A DNA stretch of 64,000 nucleotides, taken from positions 1 to 64,000 of the forward strand of contig MU401641.1 of the NCBI GenBank assembly GCA_022579005.1, written 5' to 3'. The position numbers were made by a program, and so were the translations under genes. Source of the DNA: Poronia punctata. Taxonomy: Eukaryota; Ascomycota; Sordariomycetes; Xylariales; Xylariaceae. Positions 24,426 through 35,852 of the stretch are shown piece after piece (within the stretch, counting starts at the first letter, position 1; each line of letters starts with the position of its first letter). The notes below the pieces were generated by a model. It was not told where the DNA came from. It made no database searches and saw nothing but the letters and a program-made list of their open reading frames with translations.

Positions 24426-24964
24426 GAAATGGGAAAGACAGGGGAAGAAAAGGTAGTACAAATTACTACAATGGTAGATACGATTCTTGCCTACCATTAC
24501 TCGAATGCTTTTTCGCTCATGTTGTGATCTTGGGCTATACAAGAAATCAAAGTAATTGTGAGCATCGACCCCTATTCAGATAGTTGTCCAATTTTCAAGA
24601 TCATGTACGAGTGAGTGATGGCTCTTGTACTTGAAGGATTTGACAACAGAGGGTCAATTTGAGCGTGCCTTGGGACTTGAACCGTAATAACTACCTACCT
24701 GACTATAAGGACTCTTGCAAAATACCAAGGTGAAGACAGTCTATGGAATGTGACAGGAAACGAAGAGCGATTCAGCTATTTTTTTGCTGGTAGTCACAAA
24801 ATAGATGCAAAGTGCGCACCCTCCAAACTCCAAATTTGCCTCCAATAACTTTAAGCAGGAACATTTTATATGCCATCCTCATCCACTTTTCCCCGTTCAA
24901 GAGGTTTTTCGTAATCATCGTCGGGGCCCGCGTCTTCAGTGATCAGCAAACGAGCATACAATCT
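24426..24964. other. Convergent intergenic region
   Basis: About 540 bp lie between the ends of the WD40 gene and the UBR1 gene. No gene or structured element was seen. A tRNA T-arm-like string near 24686 lacks a pairing stem. Confidence 0.6.
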
Positions 24965-27900
24965 TTAGATGGTTTCCCATCCGCCGTTATTTATATCGGC
25001 TTCGAGCCTCCGACTGATGTAGCTGGGAATACCGTGGCTAAGCCATATGTTTCGGACCATCGAGTCGTATCTCTTCTGGCTGAGAAATAGCTGTCGACCA
25101 TGTCTCAGTCCTATGTCGACCTCGCCGTATTTGTCAATGTAAGGGGCATTGTTGAAACTCCCCGATCCTCGATGCGCGTAGTAGAGGGCACATTTGCGAA
25201 CGTTGATAAATGCTCCGATATTTCCCTGGCATCTGAAGGGAAAAGGGAAAAGGGAAAAGCTATTAGTAATTTACCCATGCCGAAATATCATCAAGCAAAT
25301 AAAGCGAGCTTACCTTAGTCGCATATGTTGTTGAGCGCCGCCGAGCCGCATCTTTGGCTTGTCAACACCAGGTTCCTGATACTCGGTAAGACAACATATC
25401 GTCTGTCCACAAAAGATATCGCCACACATAAGACAGAGGATGGGGTCGGACACGTCCTTGCCCGTCGTGGGACATCGTCGTTTCGAACATTCTTCGATGA
25501 GCGTGTCGAAGTTCTTGGGTAGCCCTATCAGCTCGAAGATGGCTGGATGGCTAATCTGTGCCGAGATGGGTAGACCGTTGTCCGGCATGTTGTTTGCTCT
25601 CCAGCGGCTCTGATGGTCGAACCAGTTGTAGACTAGGCCAACCACGTAGGGCGACCAACCGTACTGACTGCCGAACGGGGTCAATGCGCTGCACATTTCG
25701 TCAAACGACGGCAATTGCAAGGCCGTCGCCAGCCGAGTGAGTTCGTCGGCTTCGGGGTTGGTCGGCACGTGGCTGTTGAAGTCGACTCCGAAATGGACAT
25801 GGAGAAGGACTGCCGTTTTGCGGAGGAAGACTAGTGCATATTTCTTGACAAAGGAATACAAGTTTGCCAAGCCGTGCAATGCCGGCTGGTCAAACCCAAC
25901 GCTGATGGACTGGTTGGGCCTCTCTCCCCCGGCCGGGCTGACTTTCATGTCGGTCATGATGATATGGTCAAAGAAGCCGGCAAAGTTGTTCATCGCCGCG
26001 TCGTTGGGGTCACGGCTGCCCATGTCCTCGAGCCACTTGGACAGCGGCATGTTTCGGCACACCTCATGCGCCACCTTGGCAATCTCAGCGAGGTAGCAGA
26101 GACGGACGATGTGCATCGGCTCTACGCCGTGCGCGAACGATAGGCCAAACATGGCCTCGCACATGAATATAAACAGGTCTTCGTTCAGGAGCGGCGGCGT
26201 CACCGGCGCTTCCGCCAAGTCGGCCGGCGATACGAAGAGCTGACGACGTTGTCGGTCACTGTTCTGGCGGAATTCGCGCTCCATCGGGTTGAACCCCTCG
26301 CGTTTAAGGCCGCCGACCGAGATATACGAAGATACCGTCTCGGACAGGATTCGGAGTTGGATCAGCGTCTGTTCGGGCATCTTCTCAATCAACGTCATCC
26401 CGTACTGGGCTTCAACCCCGCGCTGTTGAATCTCGGCAGCTGAGATGGAGTAGCCCACGGACCGTGCTAGCGTGCTGCTGCCTGACAACAATTCGTTTTC
26501 GTCGTCGTCGTCGTCGTCGTCGCCGGCAGGACCGATGAGGTTGTTTTTCCGCAGCGTGTCGCGTAGCCGTTGGTATACAAGCCCGAACTCGGAGCTAGCC
26601 GTCCGTCCTTCGGGCGACCGAGGCCGGATACTCGAACTCGGCGTTAGTATGGAAGAGAGCATCTCCCCAAACGGGGTATTCGAAGGCGTCGAATGGGCCG
26701 TGCTGGACTCGCGCGATTTCTCTCGTGAGGGACCGCCGTGAGTGTCCGATAATCTGGTCCGTAAATGCTCGGAAAAAACGCTTAGGGAGTGCGTCCGAGA
26801 CCCTTGTATTCCCGGAGCGTCATAGTTCCTGACGTAGTATTCGATGAATTCACTGAAGTCAGACTTGCTCTGGAGGACGCCTGGGTAAGACTCGACTTTG
26901 CCATCCCACGTGATGGGAAGGAATGCGTTCCCAAGCGCTTTACAGAGCGGACAGACGAACTCTAACCGGTCCAGAAACTCGGGATGATGGCGAGCAATCT
27001 GATGTCCGTGTCTCCGGACCATGGCATCCATGTACGTGTCGAAGCAGCTGAAATGCATAATGTGGCCACACCCGACTGCGACTGGGCCCGATCGACAGAG
27101 CCGAGCTGGGAATCCCTTCCCGATACCTTGCCTTTCCGTCATGAACTTTTCACCCGCAGAACTGATCTTCTCGACCATGGTCCTATTTTCGCCAGCAACG
27201 CCGAACGGCCGGATGTCCTCTGCGGACCGATCGAGATTGCCCGGCGTATTCGCTGCCTCCCTTACGAAATCGGCGTCTTGGAGATCCGTCTGCCGCAAGA
27301 TCTGGCTCTCGGTGAAAAGTGCAAAGGTCCCGTATAGACGTCCGTCGTCTGTCTCTTCCTGACACAAAATACAGGTGCCGCTGGGATACTTCCAGAAATT
27401 CTTCTGCTCTTCTACCGGCTCCGCATCTTCCAGATCCTCCAGATCTTCCTCTCCCCAGTCAATGTCACCTTGCATTTCCAAGAAGCTCTTCTGCTGCTGC
27501 TGAAACTGTGCCATTACCTTGGCTTGCCGGTCTAGGGCCGCCCTCTTCTTCCTCTCCCGTTCTTCGTCGACGCCCTGGGTATTAGCGGGTGACGCGGTAT
27601 CGATACGATCTAGGGGTATCCCGTGTCTCAGGTATGCCGCATCGAAGTGCTGCGGTAACTTCTGCCTCATCCTCTTCAAGATGAGACCAATCTTTGGATG
27701 GCACGTCTTAAACTCCTCTTTCGTATACAGCAGATCCAAAAGTGATACAATCGTCTGCGCCGTGGGTGCATATGGTACTAGACTGCGTCGGGAATGCGTG
27801 GATAGGGCCATCTGAACGAAAGATTCCGGCCCGGCCAACTCGTTTTCTGTTGAACCGTCTTCGGCAATCGCAATAAGTACCAGATGCAAGACAACTTGTA

Positions 27901-30900
27901 AGAACGTCTCCACCCGAGTGACCGGTACTTGACGGCCAGACTGGGCCGCCACAAGGGCGTATGTGAGGGAATAGTAGATTATCTGCGCAAACATGCCTGT
28001 TGACGTGAAGTTGGCCAGACCGACAAAGGCTCCAGTCCCGATAGGCCTGAGCCTGGGCTCGTAGACTATGTCCTCGGGGGCTTTCCCCGTCTTCTTCGCC
28101 ATCCAGTTACGATAAGCAGTCTCTGATTCTTCGCGTTGGTTCTTGTTGTAGTGCGCGACGTACGGGTCGATGTCCTCGATGAAATGCGGCTTGAGCTCAA
28201 AGGTCCCCACGTCCGATACCCCCTCGGGTGACTTGAAGGTGGAAACTTGGTCCAGCACCCTGTTGAAATCCTCGTGGTCGTGGAACTTCTCCGGAAGTTT
28301 GTTCGCTATCTCGTTGAAGGATAAGGGCTTGAAACAAAGGATGTGGGTGACATCACGACGAAGGGCCATTAGATGGGTCTCTTGCTCGTCCGTGGTGGGA
28401 ACTAGGGGTATGCGATCACTTAGTAATATGATCAGCAGATGAATCATGTCTTCCACCACATCCATGCACTGGGCCGGGTCTGACGAGGCCGAGGGGACCT
28501 CGTACACGCCCTTCACCCAGCTTTCCATGCCAAACCGGTCGACAATGGAAGCCAGGACCCGCCCGGGATCGCAAACCACCATGGCGGTCTGAAGAAGGAA
28601 GATATCTCTCGCGTGAGTGACATCTCTGGTGACGATGTTCCTATAAGTCATGGCCTGATGACGTAGGCTGATACCGTTGCGAACCCACATGCCTGCCTTG
28701 ATCTGGGCCAACCATGTGCACACCCTTAGCGGAAAGTCAAAGGCGGCCATCAAATAATCTTCGGCCGTGTAATCTCGCCTCGGCAACGACTTGCGGCCCA
28801 TCGATCTAGGTGCCATTTTAAGGTCCTGGGCCGTGAAGCTCAATATCGATCTGAGTTGTTGGGTTGACATGTGCCTTCCACACTCGATAAGCCAGGAAAG
28901 CGTCGAGTGCAAGGCATGGTGGAAGCTAATCGGTTGATCTTCAACGACAAACTTTACGACATCGTACTTGGTGCTTTCTCCGGCAAACTCGAATCCGGAA
29001 ATAGGTTTGAACCGGGTTTCGTCTTTGATTTCGGATTGCGTAAATCTGGCCCGCTCAGCTCCAATCGAGTTCACGATAACGAGCTTCGCCGTAAGCCGGA
29101 TGGCTCTGGACAAAGACAGAGAATCTTCTTCCGGAAGATGTCGGAACGATGCTGCAAGAAGCCGGCAGAGTTTATTGATTTCTCGCGTCATAAGAGAAGC
29201 ACCAATCCAGCTGTCGGTTTCGTATTCGACGTGTTCTCCGACGGCACGGACGTTTGGGCAAATTCCTTGGTGGAGTTTGACCAGGTCGAGGAACTGCAAC
29301 AGATAGCGTTCTTCGGTCCGCATGCGCTCCTGGACATGGGGGGAACCGAGTAGGTATTTGAGGTCGACGTAAAAGTGATACAGACGGCGATTTGTAACGG
29401 ATCCATTGTCAAACCCCAGTACCGCGTTAGAAGCCACTTCGAATGGATGACCTACTTGTCGTGTGGTTAAGAAGGTATAGAGTATGGCCATCAGAGTCGT
29501 CAGAAAATTGCCTCTTTCCACCACCTCGGCTGTTATTGATGGCGTGGTCAACATCTGCAGCGAGATGTTGATGATGGAATGATCGGGCTCACGATCGCCT
29601 ATGAGATACAGTTGAGCCAGAGTGGTATACAGTGCCGAGAAGCGTAGACCCAGGATTCGTTTGAATGCCGGGATGGTGACAACAGTCGATATATACAGCG
29701 CTCGCAGGTCGTTGCGAACCTTCTTCCACAGACGGAGGTCAAAGAGCACAAGCCAGTCCAAGCGCACACGCTGAAACACATCCTCGTATGGGTGGAGGTT
29801 GTCACGCTCTGTATAGGCCGCAGGCGTCTCGACCCAGTATCTGCCTGGCCTGGGGGGCCTGTTTTCGTCTGCCCTGGCCATGCCTGGTGTTTTTGGTATT
29901 TCCAGATTTGCTTTAGCATAAACTGTCGGCGCTATAAGCGGCTCTGCCGTATCAGAATCGGACGGCGTGAGATCTCTCTCCCGGTTGGCTCGCCTAGGCG
30001 CGGGCGGAGGCGGTGGTGGGGGTGGGGGATATCCCCCTATCGCCTCTTCCTCCTCGAGAGATGTGACGGCCGGAACGAGCCAGTCAGCCACGGGATTGTC
30101 ATTCTGGTTTTGCCTCGGGTGGGCGTCTACCATCATGACGTCATCATCATCGTCAACATCATCTTCCTCGTCTTCATCTACATCATCGTCGCCGTCGCCG
30201 TCGTGCTCTTCTTCGTCTTCCTCCCCCCCACTCGACGGCGTTCGGTTGCCGTCATCCATATCGTCGTCTTCGTCTTCATCGTCCCCGTCGGAGTCTAACA
30301 GGCCGGCACGTGTACGTATCCGAGCTATCGTCGCACCCCGATCGAGCAAGAGAGCAGTTGCGCCGAGATCATACTGCAAGTTCTCTATCTTTTCTTCGTC
30401 TTCGATTCCGTCCTTCCCAGGGACAGCATGAGTCCCGGGGCTACCTTTACGCCAGGGGCTGAGGAGCTCCTCACAAACAATGTTTCTCAGGACGTTGTGG
30501 TCACTACCTACAGAGCAACCAGCGATGTCGTTGAGCCACTCGATCATCGAGCCACACATTTGTTCGCGGAAGGTTTCCCGTGACGAGCGGATCGTAACTG
30601 TTATCTTAATTTGCTCTAGTATGGTTGCATAGCTGAGGAGCTTGTTGATGTCCGAGTCATACGTCAAGATACTCCTCCCGATCGAATCTGTCTCGAGTGC
30701 CTTGGCATAACCCTCCTTCAAAGTAGTGCGACAAGCCCGGGCTACTTGGGATTGTACCTCGTACACCGTGTGCTTCTCATCGTTCCAGAGTAGCAGGGCG
30801 AATTCTTCGGGGGACTCGGCATCACCACCATTATAAGTTGCGCTCAAGCGGGACATCTTTTCGTCGCGTTCAATAGACTCTCTGCTCTTAGGCTGGCGGA

Positions 30901-31513
30901 GCTGTTCGGGTGCGCAGGATACAACGTCACAAATGAAGTCGAGGACCCGGGAAATAGTCATGCGAATGTTGGCCGTAAGGTCTACAGGGAGCGACGGCAC
31001 TTCTTTCCCCTTCCCTTTGGATCGCTCCTGGCTCTGTTCACTGTGGATGGTGCAAAACATGGGAAGTTTCCATGCCTCTGGATCTCCACAATCGCAGCAA
31101 CCACTATTTCCTGGGGAGACGTTTATGCGCACGATATGATCGGTATGATCGGTAGAATCAAAGCACTTGCTGCAAAGACAGCATGTGTCATCGGTGCTGC
31201 AGGTTTTACAACTGTAGGTGGCCTCGCCGGCCCTGAAAATGTGGCCACATGCTTTGCCTCGGGCCGCCTCGGTGTACTCGGCACCCTCCAGCGCGCCTTG
31301 GGCCTCCCGAAGCTTCAGAAGTCCACGCCTATTGACCTTGCCGTCCGGAAAAAACAGGCGCAGGTACTCAGGGCGGCCTCCTGCCATGGACCAAAACAGA
31401 TTGTAGAGAAGGTCACAAGACGCCGCCTCTCCGTACCGGTATCCATGTTGTTTAGGTAGCTCCCTTAGAAGCTCGCAGAGCTGCTGCTCTTGTGTAGACA
31501 TTGTCGTGTCCAT
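24965..31513 (-). CDS. ubr1: E3 ubiquitin ligase UBR1 (N-recognin of the N-degron pathway)
   Basis: UBR1 binds proteins with destabilising N-terminal residues and ubiquitinates them together with a Rad6-type E2. Exon 1 is 31513-25314 and exon 2 is 25232-24965, separated by an 81-nt intron; together they encode 2155 residues. The UBR zinc box (about 88-157) has the full Cys/His set, ending in 'CCDCGDPEAW'. A ClpS-like adaptor domain follows (about 236-310, 'LLLWNDEKHTVYEV'). Then come a very acidic stretch (about 405-460) and a run of prolines (about 495). A RING-H2 domain spans about 1380-1525 ('CILCQEE', 'CGHIMHFSCF', 'CPLCKALG'). The C-terminal autoinhibitory zinc domain is at about 2014-2045 ('CPTTGKDVSDPILC'). 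The final exon ends the family's conserved 'FINVRKCALYY...NNGGWETI' tail and is lost if splicing is ignored. The size fits the family (about 1950-2200). Confidence 0.96.
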
Positions 31514-34268
31514 GATTATGCAGAGTATTCGACCATACTTGGCTCGAAAGGACGTATATCATACGGCTCTTTAGGAGGAACGCACATGTGGCCTTTACGA
31601 GCCTCGGCCGTACGGACTTTAAAAGGTGGTATGCGTGGTTCTGGGCACGAAAGGTCGTTGTAGGATGGCAAATAGGAAAGGTGCGTCGATGAATGGTGGT
31701 CGACGGATACGTCCGGTAGCTCTTCTGGCGATGGATGGTGGGGCTTGTGAGTAGCTGACCAGTCACCAACCGCGGGGTGGCGTGGGCAGGAGTTGAACTA
31801 TGAAGACTTGCAAGAGAAACTAGGATTCTAGAACCACTCACTACGTAACGGCTCTGAAGTTACTTGGGCCTTCTATGAATGTGAAGGAACACCGAATACC
31901 GTCATTTGGCTATAGAGAGTTTGTGATTATTACAATGTTTTAAATAGACTAGAATACCTAGGCTCGAGAAACAGAACGATGTTCATCTCTCGAGGTTGGT
32001 ACGCATTAGGTAATGGTATACCTACATACCCCTACTTTAGGAACTTTAGGATGTACCTAGTCTACTAACCTTGTTTATCAGATCATCCTTCCTTCCTTTT
32101 TATTTTTCACTTCTTGAAAAGGGCCCACTACCTACCCTTTTAGGTATTATCGTCAGCTTCACTTTTGACCTGACGATAATTGGAATGGATCCGACTGCTA
32201 GGTCGTTAACATAGCAGCGAAACCATAACCTGGCTACCTACCTTACCTAGGTAGCCAAGGTCCAAAAAAGCGACTACAACCTACCTTGCGTAGGTCCAAA
32301 AAAGCGGCCTGCCTTAATGTAATTTTTTTTTTTTTTTTTTCTAGTCAAGGTTAAAACCTTAAAAAAACAAAAGAAAATTGGTATTTCGAACGCAGCCCTT
32401 AATAAAAAGGTACGGGCAGGCAAAAGGGTTTTTTTTTTAGATTTTTCCTTTTTTTTTCCCTTGTGCCCCTAAGTTTACAAGTAAAGTTACGTTATCTAAT
32501 AAAGTCTACAAACAAGATACGCAATACGCAGGTACCCCTAGCAACGCAAAATTAGTAAAAGACTTGCTTACAGTGTCCCTTTTCTTTTTTACAAGGTAAC
32601 CTAAGCTTAAGTATATTTTAGAAGCCTAAATACTCTTGCCGTCTATCCTAACATAAACCCAAAAAGAGGTCATGTAAAGAGCTATACTATTAGGTAGCAA
32701 GAGGCGTCGGCTGGCTATAGTCCTAGGTACTACCCTAGTTACATATAGCCACAGTCAAGAGGTCAAAGCCACCCTCCCCCCTTAAGATAGACGTTAAAAT
32801 TCTACTACTACTACTACTACTTGTTTATCAGATAAGAGGCTTCGTCGCAGGTGACACTGTGACAGGCCCACAGGTTCGGACGTGTAGAGAGAGGTGCCGG
32901 GTTCTCTTAAAGTGGCAGGTTAGAGCTAGGAATATTGTAGATTAGTTGGTGACTGCCTCAGAAGCTACTTTTTAGACATAATGACATGGGGGATCATCAT
33001 TTAAGTTTGACTCGCACCGATGAAGGAGTCGTCATTATAAGCTTTAGGTACATACCAGGCCTAGGCCAGTCTAGTAAACTATCTCTCACGTAAGTATTGA
33101 CCAATTCCAAGGTCAGGCATGCGTTCCAACGCTCTCTTAAACGTTGGACCAGTGTTGAATAGACTGTCTCCTTCTTTTTAGACGTCTAGAGGTATTGGTT
33201 TCTATAGTTGAAAGTATATTTTGACGTTAGGAAAGTGCGGCTATCTCCCAACCTGTAAAGGAGTGTTTGTTGACTAGACCTAGCAGGTCGTGGTATGGTA
33301 GGTATGTGATCCCAGCCGTTATGTCACATAGGTATGTAATATCCAGCTATCTACATGAGGTAGGTATGCAGGTAGCGAGTAATATCCAAATCATGTATGT
33401 TTGTATGCATTAGACAGTCCTCGTCTTTAGGACATGTGTGCATTTTGGGTATTGCTAGGATGCTCTGCCTACTCGTGTACTCGTAATAAACCAGCCCTGT
33501 TCGTCCCTGCTTCTTGTTTCCCTAACATGTGGCTCATACTATCATACCTACCTACACATGGTTTGCGGCAGGCACCCGCAGTGATTAGAATATGTAGCAA
33601 TGGTATTCATGTGTTTATATGGTACCCGGGACATATAGCTACCGCGTTACATACCTACACAGCTTCGTACATATAACAGACCATGCTCTCTGCCTGAGTT
33701 GGCCTGTCGAGTGAATGAAATCCGCCTAGCCCGATTTCGAGGATGGCGAGTTACTAACCCTGTCTTGTTACCATTTGTTCGATCAGAGACATATTGCTGA
33801 TAGGTCCAAGGCAAATAAAAATATACGCACTGGTCACTCTACTTTGCCCCAGAACACTTGGTTTAGTCCCGAGGTATGCAGATAGGCGGTCGGGTCTCCT
33901 ATTTCTCGTCATGTCCCGATTTGATCCGTTGGTTTCTAAACTAACTGTCGAGTAGCTTCCATGATCGAGCAGCTAATATTGTACGGGCATGCCATATCAC
34001 GCCTTTGCGAATTTCCGGTCCAGACACCCTTAAATAATAGATACCCAGGCGGTGGTCAAGCGAAGAAAACAGCACAATAGGTCGTATATGTGCAGTGTAC
34101 ATGGCTTGTATAAAAAGAAAAAAAATGTATTGTTGGTGACAACCGCTCTATCCCTGTGTAGATCTATATTGTACAATGCAGAGTCGCTCGTTGCGCACCT
34201 CGTCTTTGACGTCAAGTGGCCTTTGACAGGGTCGTCCCTCGTCTCTAGCGATCGGGATACGTTATGGA
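31514..34268. other. Long intergenic spacer
   Basis: No supported gene was seen in 2.75 kb. It contains T/A homopolymers (near 32322-32340 and 32430-32460), a (CTA)n run (about 32802-32820), two close copies of 'ggtccaaaaaagcg' (near 32260 and 32293), a perfect 11-bp inverted repeat (32146-32180) and many TAGGTA motifs. The first 300 bp presumably hold the UBR1 promoter. Confidence 0.5.
32146..32180. repeat. Perfect 11-bp inverted repeat
   Basis: attatcgtcag (32146-32156) is the exact reverse complement of ctgacgataat (32170-32180) around a 13-nt loop. It lies in the spacer upstream of UBR1 and is not next to a gene end, so it is unlikely to be a terminator. Confidence 0.85.
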
Positions 34269-34720
34269 TTATTCCTCGTCAACATATCGGGACCGGATAT
34301 CTTTCCATTGGCGCTATATCGTTGGTTGTCAGCTTCAACGCGCTTATCACAAATCGAGAGGGAATGCGACTCACGCCCCTGTTGATGTTGTCCCAGAGTT
34401 TGTCCATGCCAGAGTTGTATCCCCTGAGTAGCCATTAGCAAGCCTGCTCTGCCCAATCATCCCTATGCAACGTACAGCTCGAAAGCGAAAGCCCCGGCAA
34501 AGACCACGCCCAGCATAGTGACGTTCCGGCGGAATAGGAAGCTGCGGTGGCGGTCGGGGTTAGTATGTTTGGTTCGATTGTTCCGGTCGGTGGTGAACTT
34601 GCTTGTAGATGGGACTCTAAAATTGCGCGATTAGTTCCATGCCGTACATTAGGCGCCAGCGGGTTAGAGACGACGACCGTACCATTGTGACGTTTACTTG
34701 TATAGCCTGACGAGCTCGAT
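34269..34720 (-). CDS. qcr9: Cytochrome bc1 complex subunit 9 (QCR9), 5' end unresolved
   Basis: This is a small single-span subunit of mitochondrial complex III in the inner membrane. It is hidden because its exons are tiny: 34541-34476, 34423-34375 and 34313-34269, separated by introns of 52 and 61 nt. An upstream exon ends at 34698 before a 156-nt intron with donor gtaaac. Spliced, they read '..LYNFLFRRNVTMLGVVFA', then 'GAFAFELGYNSGMDKLWDNI', then 'NRGRQWKDIRSRYVDEE' and stop. The FRRN start, the hydrophobic span, the 'MDKLWDNINRG' helix and the 'RQWKDIR' ending follow the QCR9 family in order. All phases agree. The initiating exon was not found. The exon ending at 34698 has no ATG before an in-frame stop, so another short exon probably lies upstream. 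The gene is divergent from PYM. Confidence 0.85.
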
Positions 34721-35237
34721 CTTATTGTTCGACAGCGATGGGGTGTACAATTATTAGACCGTACCGAGGATGACCACACAGGTATTGAAGAATTGAAGGG
34801 CGGGCGTTTTTTACGAGGCTACAGGGTAAAGCTGTTGTAACTCGAGCGAACATCCAGGATTTTGGGAGACAAGTCGGTCCCGATTGGCCGAAGCTTTTCA
34901 ATTGACGCCCCACTCATGCTCCTCCGATTCGACCGCATTGCCGCATACCGTTGCAAAATGCCTACGAGTACACTGTACAAAGACACCCCTGCTAAGACTC
35001 AACCAACCCTCTTTTACTGGGAAGGAGTCCCGCATCTACGTACAATACCTACCTGACCTCATTTTGTGCTCGTCACTCGCCAACTTTGCCCCTCGTCCGA
35101 AGTGGCCGAGCTTTTTCATCCGCAGAACAGGTGTTTCTTTTGCTCGGACGTATTTACACCTTTGTTGAAATCTCAGCCTGTAACGAGGCGCATTTTATAG
35201 CCGTCATCGGCATCGCCCCTTCACACGGGATCACAAT
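34721..35237. other. Divergent region between QCR9 and PYM
   Basis: About 500 bp should contain the missing first exon of QCR9 and both promoters. Candidate minus-strand ATGs lie near 34913 and 34853, but none could be joined with confidence. Confidence 0.45.
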
Positions 35238-35852
35238 ATGCCTTCTGAGCCATCGAGAGCCGGTATCGTCGTCGACGAAAACAGTGGCGAGCGACACATT
35301 CCCGAATCTATGCGAGCTGATGGCACGACAAGAAAAGCCATAAAAGTTCGCCCGGGATACCGTCCCCCGGAGGATGTGGAGATTTACAAGAACCGTACGG
35401 CTGAAGGCTTTCGTAATCGCGGAAAGGGTGGTATACCCGGCGCCGAAGCCGCGAAAACCGAGCAAGTGACCTCGTCAACGACGGCCAATAAAAATGCCAA
35501 GCGTAGAGAAGCTAGGAAGAAAGCCAAGTCAACGACTGAGTCTCAGGACGCTGCACCGGACAAGACTACACCATCTTCCAACGAGATAGAGGCCGAAGAG
35601 GTTGACCCGGAAGCCGAAAAAGAAAAAAAGGCACGCAATTTGAAGAAGAAACTCAAACAGGCCAAGGATCTCAAGAGTAAAAAAGAAGGCGGCGAATCCC
35701 TATTGCCGGAGCAGATTGCCAAGGTCATCAAGATCAACGAACTCGTTCGGGAACTGGAGGCTCTAGGCTTTGATGCCGACGGCGAACCCAAAGCGCCTAC
35801 CACGGCTGGGGATAAAAAAGAACCCACTACAAAACTAGCAAAGGAGGGCTGA
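35238..35852 (+). CDS. pym1: PYM (partner of Y14 and Mago), exon-junction complex recycling factor
   Basis: PYM binds the Mago-Y14 heterodimer and removes exon-junction complexes from mRNA in association with ribosomes. It is a single exon of 204 residues. The N-terminal Mago-binding segment is highly characteristic ('SGERHIPESMRADGTTRKAI', then 'VRPGYRPPEDVEIYKNR', about residues 16-52). The rest is a charged, Lys/Glu-rich, mostly helical region, with a C-terminal conserved block near 158-182 ('LLPEQIAKVIKINELVRELE'). Length and domain order fit fungal PYM/WIBG proteins. Confidence 0.95.
   Translation: MPSEPSRAGIVVDENSGERHIPESMRADGTTRKAIKVRPGYRPPEDVEIYKNRTAEGFRNRGKGGIPGAEAAKTEQVTSSTTANKNAKRREARKKAKSTTESQDAAPDKTTPSSNEIEAEEVDPEAEKEKKARNLKKKLKQAKDLKSKKEGGESLLPEQIAKVIKINELVRELEALGFDADGEPKAPTTAGDKKEPTTKLAKEG

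Noticed and set aside
24660..24720. A tRNA gene on the minus strand (ggttcaagtccc)
   Set aside because: Only a T-loop-like string is present; its stem does not pair and no acceptor or anticodon arms are found.
29792..30431. Plus-strand open frames rich in Ser, Val and Ile opposite UBR1
   Set aside because: They are shadows of the acidic and proline-rich part of UBR1.
32340..32460. A tRNA-derived SINE with B-box-like 'gttcgaaat' near A/T runs
   Set aside because: No A box at a proper distance and no target-site duplication were visible.
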